26,241 bases of DNA, from positions 1 to 26,241 of IMG/VR virus record IMGVR_UViG_3300022725_000147; one strand, written 5' to 3'. The first letter of the stretch is position 1. Every line of letters begins with the position of its first letter. The position numbers were made by a program, and so were the translations under genes. This DNA is from a virus. This document shows, piece after piece, positions 22,338-26,241 of this stretch. Below the pieces are notes generated by a model, which was given only the letters and a program-made list of their open reading frames with translations, was not told the DNA's origin and ran no database searches.

Positions 22338-22618
22338 GGCAACCTCATAAGATGCTGAATGTGTTGGGACTGGCGGCGGTTCATTTGGCTTAAGATGCGG
22401 ATGGAACGTTCCCTAGCCTCCTGTTCATCGTAATGACTGACCGTCATTTGATGGGTGCCCTGTTTCTTGTTGGGTTCCAACCCCATCCGATTGAGACGCG
22501 CGCGGATCGCATCGCAGCTAAACCCGATCTCTTGGGAAATCTCGCCCACCGTCGCTCCTGCTGCATGCATGCTCAGGAGTTTCTTTACGTGGTGGGGCTT
22601 CATGTGCTGGCTTGCCAT
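22334..22618 (-). CDS. Helix-turn-helix protein, resolvase/sigma-like HTH
   Basis: This 94-residue protein has one HTH unit: HVKKLLSMHAAGATVGEISQEIGFSCDAIRARLNRMG, of the Hin/HTH_23 kind, in which A-G-x-T-x-x-E-I marks the first helix and turn. It has a basic C-terminal helix with a RESIRILSQMNRRQSQ stretch. It lies in the early operon, 3 nt after the preceding gene, and is probably a small regulator of phage or host genes. The start has GAGG within the preceding stop region. Confidence 0.72.
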   Translation of the reverse strand: MASQHMKPHHVKKLLSMHAAGATVGEISQEIGFSCDAIRARLNRMGLEPNKKQGTHQMTVSHYDEQEARERSIRILSQMNRRQSQHIQHLMRLP

Positions 22619-22621
22619 GGT

Positions 22622-23095
22622 CTAAACCTCCATATCTTTCAAGGCCGCATCGATCACATCGCGCGCCTCAAGCAGTTCTTTGGTGATCTCGTTTTTCTCG
22701 GCGAGACTTAGGTCTTTTCCGGCAGGGCTTGTCGGGGCAGTGGCTGACTGGAAGGAGCTGGCAACGTCGCCCACCTCTTTCATGAGTTCGATCAGGCGTT
22801 CGTGCGTTTGGGCCGGGGTGTGCGCGGGGGCACCGCCGCACTGTTCTATTTTACGAGAGAGGGCATTACGGAATGCCTCGGTAAATCGCTCCTGCTGTCC
22901 TCGCAAAGACAAAGCAGCCCCCAGGTTCACCGCCTGTTCCCATGGGAAATGGTTATAGTCGCAGTCTTCATCTGCCCACTTGCGCACAAGGGAGATGCTC
23001 TTTCCTGTGATTTGCTTGATTTCGTGTTCGTCAAACTCAGCCAATGCACCATGTATGGCGCGTTCCACTGAAAATGCCTTTTGGACCTTGACCAT
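22622..23095 (-). CDS. Phage regulator in the CII position, HTH-like
   Basis: This 157-residue protein follows cro, the place of CII in lambdoid phages. Residues about 20-70 (FDEHEIKQITGKSISLVRKWADEDCDYNHFPWEQAVNLGAALSL) fit an HTH with a KSISLVRKWAD recognition helix. The rest is a helical, charged oligomerisation part. GGGGACGAG before the ATG is a weak site. It may activate the repressor-establishment or other early promoters. The family assignment to CII is from position and fold only. Confidence 0.6.
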   Translation of the reverse strand: MVKVQKAFSVERAIHGALAEFDEHEIKQITGKSISLVRKWADEDCDYNHFPWEQAVNLGAALSLRGQQERFTEAFRNALSRKIEQCGGAPAHTPAQTHERLIELMKEVGDVASSFQSATAPTSPAGKDLSLAEKNEITKELLEARDVIDAALKDMEV

Positions 23096-23258
23096 AGTTG
23101 TCTCGTCCCCTGTAGTCTATTTCACAAGACCGGCGCGCGGCCTTCATCCACAATGCGGCTTATGGAAAAAACTTACCCACAAACCTTTCCTTTCGTCGGC
23201 GTTGATCCCTCGGCTTGGCTCATTGAGCGGGCCGAGGCGATTGACCGGGGCGAGCGGG

Positions 23259-23480
23259 TTATTCCGCTGCCGATGGAGGGCCTTCGCCAAAGATGTCTGG
23301 GCGGAGTTCGTAACGTGTAACAATTTCCCCGGCTTGTTGCGTAAGGCTCTCAATATCCAAAACCCTTTCCGGAGGACATTTTTCCCATTGATAACAAGCT
23401 GATTGAGAGAGATTTAGTTCTCGCGCCATAGCCGCACGACTGCCAACTATCTTAAATGCGCGCTCCATTGCTTTATCCAT
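23259..23480 (-). CDS. cro: Cro-like / YdaS-family repressor
   Basis: This 73-residue DNA-binding protein is a single HTH: MERAFKIVGSRAAMARELNL then SQSACYQWEKCP, followed by VLDIESLTQQAGEIVTRYELRPDIF. This is the YdaS/Cro-type layout common in lambdoid prophages. It is the first gene of the leftward early transcript and divergent from cI. Its ATG is about 10 nt from the -10 element, so the transcript has almost no leader and no ribosome site. It should bind the three operators between it and cI to favour lytic growth. Confidence 0.85.
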   Translation of the reverse strand: MDKAMERAFKIVGSRAAMARELNLSQSACYQWEKCPPERVLDIESLTQQAGEIVTRYELRPDIFGEGPPSAAE

Positions 23481-23489
23481 AATGAACGA

Positions 23490-23566
23490 AATTATATCAT
23501 ATCTATAATTCAGTCAATGTGAATTATATCATTTCTATGATTGCGGATTATAGCTGTGCTATAGAA
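23490..23566. promoter_or_regulatory. Three repressor/Cro operators between cro and cI
   Basis: Three 21-bp palindromes with 7-bp arms and 7-bp centres lie in tandem. Site 1 (23490-23510) has perfect arms AATTATA/TATAATT. Site 2 (23522-23542) has AATTATA/TATGATT. Site 3 (23546-23566) has GATTATA/TATAGAA. Centres are 32 and 24 bp apart. Site 1 covers the cro -10, and site 3 covers the likely cI -10 (TATAGA, 23560-23565). This parallels lambda OR1-OR3, with the best site on the lytic promoter and the weakest on the repressor promoter. Confidence 0.8.
23491..23517 (-). promoter_or_regulatory. Early (cro) promoter, near-consensus
   Basis: On the minus strand, -35 TTGACT (23517-23512) and a perfect -10 TATAAT (23496-23491) are separated by about 15 bp, slightly shorter than the optimum. 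The cro ATG lies 10 nt past the -10, so the start of transcription falls within 3-5 nt of the start codon. The leftmost operator overlaps the -10 and the spacer. Confidence 0.75.
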
Positions 23567-23575
23567 AATGACAGA

Positions 23576-24304
23576 ATGAATGATATCGGAGAAAGAATTC
23601 GGGATGCCCGCAAGGCAAAAGGCCTTTCACAAGGCGCACTTGCAGATTTATGCAGCACCGAAGAAAATAAAGTTACAACTGCTGCTGTCTCTCATTGGGA
23701 GAAAGGCAGAAACACACCCGCGTCAGCCAAGTACAACATAATTGCACGAGCCCTGGATGTATCGGTTGAATGGCTCATATCCGGGACAAAGACTGGCCTA
23801 TCCGATATAGGTCAATCCGCTTTTGAACACGCACCTCTTCCAATGATCCCCGTGGTTGGGTCCGTCCAGGCCGGGGTATTCCAGCCCGCCCTGGAAGAAG
23901 ACGGCGACTGGGAGCGCATTCCTTTCCCCACGCCGGGAGGATACAAACCGGAAGATTTCTATATCCTGAAAGTTCGTGGCGACTCCATGGATCAGATTTA
24001 TCCCGAAGGTTATAATCTCGTCTGTGTGAAATTGATGGCTTATCACGGGGCACTGACGCATGGTAAGCGCGTGATCGTCCATCGCCGTGACCAGTATAGT
24101 GATCAGTTCGAGGCCACGGTTAAAGAATTATTCCACGATACGGAAAATAAACGCTGGCTACTGATGCCGCGATCACATAACCAGCAATACCGCCCGATAG
24201 CGATTCCCAACGGAAACGGTGATGAGCTGGATTTTGCAGGCACCGATGATTTGAAAATTACGGGCGTGGTTTATACGGGCTTCATGCCTGAACCGGGGTT
24301 TTAG
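23576..24304 (+). CDS. cI: CI-type phage repressor, self-cleaving (HTH-XRE plus S24)
   Basis: This 242-residue lysogeny repressor has an N-terminal XRE HTH (IGERIRDARKAKGLSQGALA .. AAVSHWEKGRNTPA) and a C-terminal LexA/S24 domain. The cleavage site is Ala99-Gly100 (SVQAGVF), the nucleophile Ser137 in RGDSMDQ, and the general base Lys164 in HGKRVIV. RecA-triggered autocleavage on DNA damage is therefore expected. The ATG at 23576 starts the HTH helix. The earlier in-frame ATG at 23519 would run through the operators and is rejected. There is no ribosome site, so the mRNA may be leaderless as for lambda PRM. No second copy of an activator is seen. Confidence 0.9.
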   Translation: MNDIGERIRDARKAKGLSQGALADLCSTEENKVTTAAVSHWEKGRNTPASAKYNIIARALDVSVEWLISGTKTGLSDIGQSAFEHAPLPMIPVVGSVQAGVFQPALEEDGDWERIPFPTPGGYKPEDFYILKVRGDSMDQIYPEGYNLVCVKLMAYHGALTHGKRVIVHRRDQYSDQFEATVKELFHDTENKRWLLMPRSHNQQYRPIAIPNGNGDELDFAGTDDLKITGVVYTGFMPEPGF

Positions 24305-24384
24305 GATCTATGACCTATAACACCCAAAACACATAATAGATTACCTTAAAGTAGCGATTTAATCTTCTCACACACAAAAAATTC

Positions 24385-24437
24385 ATATATCATGGCGATA
24401 TATTTCGATTGACGATCTGCATATCACCATGATATGC
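24385..24437 (+). promoter_or_regulatory. Promoter and two operators of the toxin-antitoxin-like operon
   Basis: Two 19-bp palindromes share the core ATATC-N5-GATAT. Site A (24385-24403) has arms ATATATC/GATATAT. Site B (24419-24437) has arms GCATATCA/TGATATGC. Centres are 34 bp apart. A -35 TTGACG (24409-24414) and a -10 (ATATGC or TATGCC, spacing 17-18) bracket site B. Binding there would shut off the promoter, so autorepression by the HTH antitoxin is likely. The sequence differs from the cI/cro operators. Confidence 0.75.
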
Positions 24438-24462
24438 CATTCGTCCGAAAAAAGGAATGTGG

Positions 24463-24828
24463 ATGGAATTCGAAGACGAAGTTTTCGAGAAAGCGCAACA
24501 GGCCAAGGAATTAACCCAACCTTTAAGTCCAGTTGATGCTACTCGATTAGTTAATGAAATAGCCCATGGATCATTTGATTTTTGCTGGACTGATAGAGTT
24601 AAGCGGAAAATGAAAGATGCAGGCTTGATAGTCGGAGATTTGAACCACATTTTCAAGTATGGCAAGATCGCAAGCTTGGGAACCGAAACCTCTTCGCCTG
24701 GATATTTTAAGTATGAGATAATGTGGCTGACGCCGAACAGCATCGACCGCTCAGTAATCGTTTCCGTTATCCCATGCCATGAAAAAAGGCAACTAAAGGC
24801 TTGCGACATAACCGTTGTTGAAGGGTAA
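24463..24828 (+). CDS. DUF4258 protein, putative RelE-like toxin
   Basis: This 121-residue protein has the layout of DUF4258/RelE-superfamily toxins: an N-terminal helix, CWTDRVKRKMKDAGLIVGDLNHIFKYG (helix and turn leading to the beta-sheet), then YFKYEIMWL, VIVSVIP and the end strand KACDITVV. Such proteins are often mRNA-degrading toxins. AAAGGA precedes the ATG at 24463 by 6 nt; the in-frame ATG at 24457 is too close to the site. It is cotranscribed with an HTH gene 4 nt downstream, from a promoter with two operators. Toxicity is inferred from family and layout. Confidence 0.75.
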   Translation: MEFEDEVFEKAQQAKELTQPLSPVDATRLVNEIAHGSFDFCWTDRVKRKMKDAGLIVGDLNHIFKYGKIASLGTETSSPGYFKYEIMWLTPNSIDRSVIVSVIPCHEKRQLKACDITVVEG

Positions 24829-24832
24829 GAAA

Positions 24833-25327
24833 ATGGCCTCTATCAAAGATAAAAACAGAGAACTGTATCATTATGAAGAATGCGGCCTAACCAACGTCTA
24901 CATTGATGGGCTACCTGTTGTCACAGATGCACATGGTGAACCCACCTATGTCATTAAGAATTTACCTGGGCTGCATAAATGCATCTCAAAAGCTATTACA
25001 CTTAAAAAGTCTGGCCTATCAGGAGCTGAGATGCGCTTTCTGCGTACAGAAATGGGGATGACCCAAGCTGAACTTGCTCAGTTCATCCATAAGGACAGCC
25101 AGACTATTGGGCGTTATGAGCGTGAAGAAACGCCAATCGATCCTGCTTCCGCAACCTTGGTGCGAGCGCTCGCAGTGCAAAAACTCAAAATTGGGAAAGG
25201 CAAACACACTTCTGTAGAGGCCCTCTCGGAACTAAGTGTCGCCAGCGTAAAGCAGGATGGATGGATTTTGATTGATGGGCACGACCCAGACAACTACAAA
25301 ACAAAACCCCAACGAAAAGTAGCTTAA
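24833..25327 (+). CDS. HTH antitoxin/autoregulator, MqsA/HigA-like
   Basis: This 164-residue protein has an N-terminal segment (YHYEECGLTNVYIDGLPV) typical of regulators paired with DUF4258 proteins, then LTGAEMR-like SGAEMRFLRTEMGMTQAELA and SQTIGRYEREET, a full XRE HTH. It lacks the four-cysteine zinc site of true MqsA. AAGGG precedes the ATG at 24833; a TTG earlier is not needed. It should neutralise the upstream protein and bind the two operators. Toxin-first gene order matches MqsRA and HigBA. A strong terminator follows directly after the stop. Confidence 0.75.
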   Translation: MASIKDKNRELYHYEECGLTNVYIDGLPVVTDAHGEPTYVIKNLPGLHKCISKAITLKKSGLSGAEMRFLRTEMGMTQAELAQFIHKDSQTIGRYEREETPIDPASATLVRALAVQKLKIGKGKHTSVEALSELSVASVKQDGWILIDGHDPDNYKTKPQRKVA

Positions 25328-25333
25328 CCAAAA

Positions 25334-25360
25334 AACCCCGCCTCAGTAGCGGGTTTTTTC
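25334..25360 (+). terminator. Terminator of the toxin-antitoxin-like operon
   Basis: CCCGC (25337-25341) pairs with GCGGG (25349-25353) around a 7-nt loop, extended by AA/TT with one bulged C, and is followed by six T. It lies 6 nt after the antitoxin gene stop. Confidence 0.85.
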
Positions 25361-25431
25361 TTTTGCCATTATAAAGATATTTATCTAGAGTGGTTTTAAT
25401 GAATCTCTTTTAACTCAAAGGAGGTTCTGAA

Positions 25432-25554
25432 ATGAACACAACCGAGACCAAACAAGAGCTAATCCAAGTTATTCAGCGCATTGACGACGATAAGGTTCTG
25501 AAAGAAGCCCTCGCAATGCTCAAGAGATTGGCCGCACTACACAAGAAACCATAA
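25432..25554 (+). CDS. Short helical peptide gene, 40 residues
   Basis: A strong AAAGGAGG lies 8 nt before the ATG. The product starts MNTTETKQELIQVIQRIDDD and ends ALAMLKRLAALHKKP; it is one or two amphipathic helices resembling the dimer heads of small antitoxins. It is followed by a terminator 6 nt later and preceded by one, so it is an independent transcript. A promoter with TTGCCA (25363) and a weak TAGAGT 17 bp on is possible. Function unknown; it could be an antitoxin or a small regulator. It is too short for usual gene callers. Confidence 0.7.
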   Translation: MNTTETKQELIQVIQRIDDDKVLKEALAMLKRLAALHKKP

Positions 25555-25560
25555 ACAAGC

Positions 25561-25590
25561 AAGCCCTCCTCATTCCGAGGGGGGCTTTTT
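25561..25590 (+). terminator. Terminator after the 40-residue gene
   Basis: AGCCC-TCCTC pairs with GAGG-GGGGCT around ATTCC, and five T follow. It lies inside the 3' end of the convergent minus-strand gene, so it can also protect that gene from read-through. Confidence 0.8.
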
Positions 25591-25743
25591 AAATGTAAAT
25601 GAAACGGTCGATAACTCATACTTCCCCGGATCTTCCTTCGGGTGCTGGCGCTTAAACTCTGCGCGCAGTTGCTCAAGTAACTTTGTATAATCGCCCTCGA
25701 CTTGGCCGATTTCGTTCATTTTTAGTTTGGGGATCGTTTTCAT
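25570..25743 (-). CDS. Small phage protein, 57 residues, convergent with the 40-residue gene
   Basis: The product starts MKTIPKLKMNEIGQVEGDYT and ends FKKPPSE. It is charged and Lys/Glu-rich, with one helix (KLLEQLRAEFKRQ). TGAGGT lies 7 nt before the ATG. Its 3' end overlaps the plus-strand terminator. It follows the 158-residue gene by 15 nt and probably shares its transcript. No family recognised; it is a likely accessory or excisionase-region protein only by place. Confidence 0.6.
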   Translation of the reverse strand: MKTIPKLKMNEIGQVEGDYTKLLEQLRAEFKRQHPKEDPGKYELSTVSFTFKKPPSE

Positions 25744-25758
25744 TGAATAGACCTCAAA

Positions 25759-26235
25759 TCACTTGCTAAGCAAGGCAACACAACGACTAAATGCATCTTG
25801 GATAAATGGTTTTTGAAGCCTTTTTCCCTTTAAAGTATTGTATTCAGACATGTAACAACTCATAAACCTGTTATATAAAGTTAGATCACACTTAAGGCTT
25901 GTAGCCATTTGCAACGTACTGTTTGCCTGGGACATGAGGCTCGTAGCATACCCCATATATTGGCGCATCTCTCTTTCATTAAGTGACATTTGATAGGCCG
26001 CATATTCATTTAGAGTTTGGCTTCCAATTAAGTTAATTACATTTTCGAGATGAACTAAGCAGGCAGAATTTCTGTTAACTGTCTGATTAGTAATCTGTTG
26101 TCTTGTTGACGCTGAATTTTTGCTTCTTGAGCTTTGGCTACCCTTAACATCTGCAGAAGGTTTCTTGCTTAACCCATTTACAATGGCGTGCAGCTCATTA
26201 AATACTATAGAGAAGTCTCTTTTGTGCTCGTCCAT
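25759..26235 (-). CDS. Uncharacterised AT-rich helical protein, 158 residues
   Basis: This protein begins with a charged helix (DEHKRDFSIVFNELHAIVNG) and a Lys/Ser-rich linker (SQSSRSKNSASTRQQ). A long helical region rich in Gln, Met and Tyr follows (YAAYQMSLNEREMRQYMGYA .. SLMSQANSTLQMA), somewhat like phasin-type helical bundles. It has four Cys and no membrane segment. Base use is AT-rich like the three-TM insertion and unlike the phage core, which suggests a gained gene. The start near the window edge cannot be checked for a ribosome site. No family is firmly recognised. Confidence 0.6.
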   Translation of the reverse strand: MDEHKRDFSIVFNELHAIVNGLSKKPSADVKGSQSSRSKNSASTRQQITNQTVNRNSACLVHLENVINLIGSQTLNEYAAYQMSLNEREMRQYMGYATSLMSQANSTLQMATSLKCDLTLYNRFMSCYMSEYNTLKGKRLQKPFIQDAFSRCVALLSK

Positions 26236-26241
26236 AGGGAC

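Noticed and set aside
23519-23575. Longer repressor start at 23519
   Set aside because: It would put the N-terminus inside operators 2 and 3 and adds residues before a complete HTH domain; the ATG at 23576 fits the family.

Overview
The window holds a short piece of a proteobacterial chromosome, probably alphaproteobacterial, followed by most of a temperate podovirus-like prophage. The host assignment rests on family flavour: a GTA-type 3TM holin, an SleB-type cell-wall hydrolase, DUF1376 and DUF6456-like proteins, and intermediate GC. I cannot name a genus. The host part (1-1020) holds the 3' end of a sensor histidine kinase gene, then an intrinsic terminator and the 3' half of a tRNA-Thr(UGU) gene on the minus strand. 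The tRNA sequence stops inside the anticodon loop and changes into unrelated DNA. This is the expected structure of an attachment-site repeat left by a tyrosine-recombinase phage. The intact tRNA and the integrase should lie beyond the right edge, because no integrase is visible here.

From about 1066 to 23480 almost everything is on the minus strand and reads right to left, from early genes to lysis. The early block (15.0-23.5 kb) has a Cro-like protein, a possible CII-position regulator, HTH proteins, a small adenine methyltransferase, a protein joining a GapR-like helical region to a ribosome-modulation-factor-like tail, a RusA resolvase, an SF2 helicase, a DUF1376 replication protein and many small proteins. 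Most neighbours are coupled by ATGA overlaps. An AT-rich insertion encodes a three-TM protein (14483-14980). Two tandem terminators separate it from the late genes.

The late block (14.3-1.15 kb) runs: small and large terminase, P22-like portal, two unknown proteins, acidic scaffold-like protein, N4-gp56-family major capsid protein, a UUCG-loop terminator, an unknown capsid-adjacent protein, P22 gp4-like head-tail adaptor, short tail fibre, four small fibre-tip or assembly-like proteins, a TM/coiled-coil protein, endolysin and holin. No tail nozzle, needle, tape measure or internal virion/ejection proteins are present, which is unusual.

The immunity region (23.48-24.3 kb) is a divergent cro/cI switch. 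It has three related 21-bp palindromes, a near-consensus cro promoter and apparently leaderless starts for both genes. The repressor has an Ala-Gly cleavage site and a Ser/Lys dyad, so the prophage should be SOS-inducible. To its right (24.4-26.2 kb) are an autoregulated DUF4258/HTH toxin-antitoxin-like operon with its own two palindromic operators, a 40-residue plus-strand peptide gene between two terminators, a convergent 57-residue gene, and an uncharacterised 158-residue protein.
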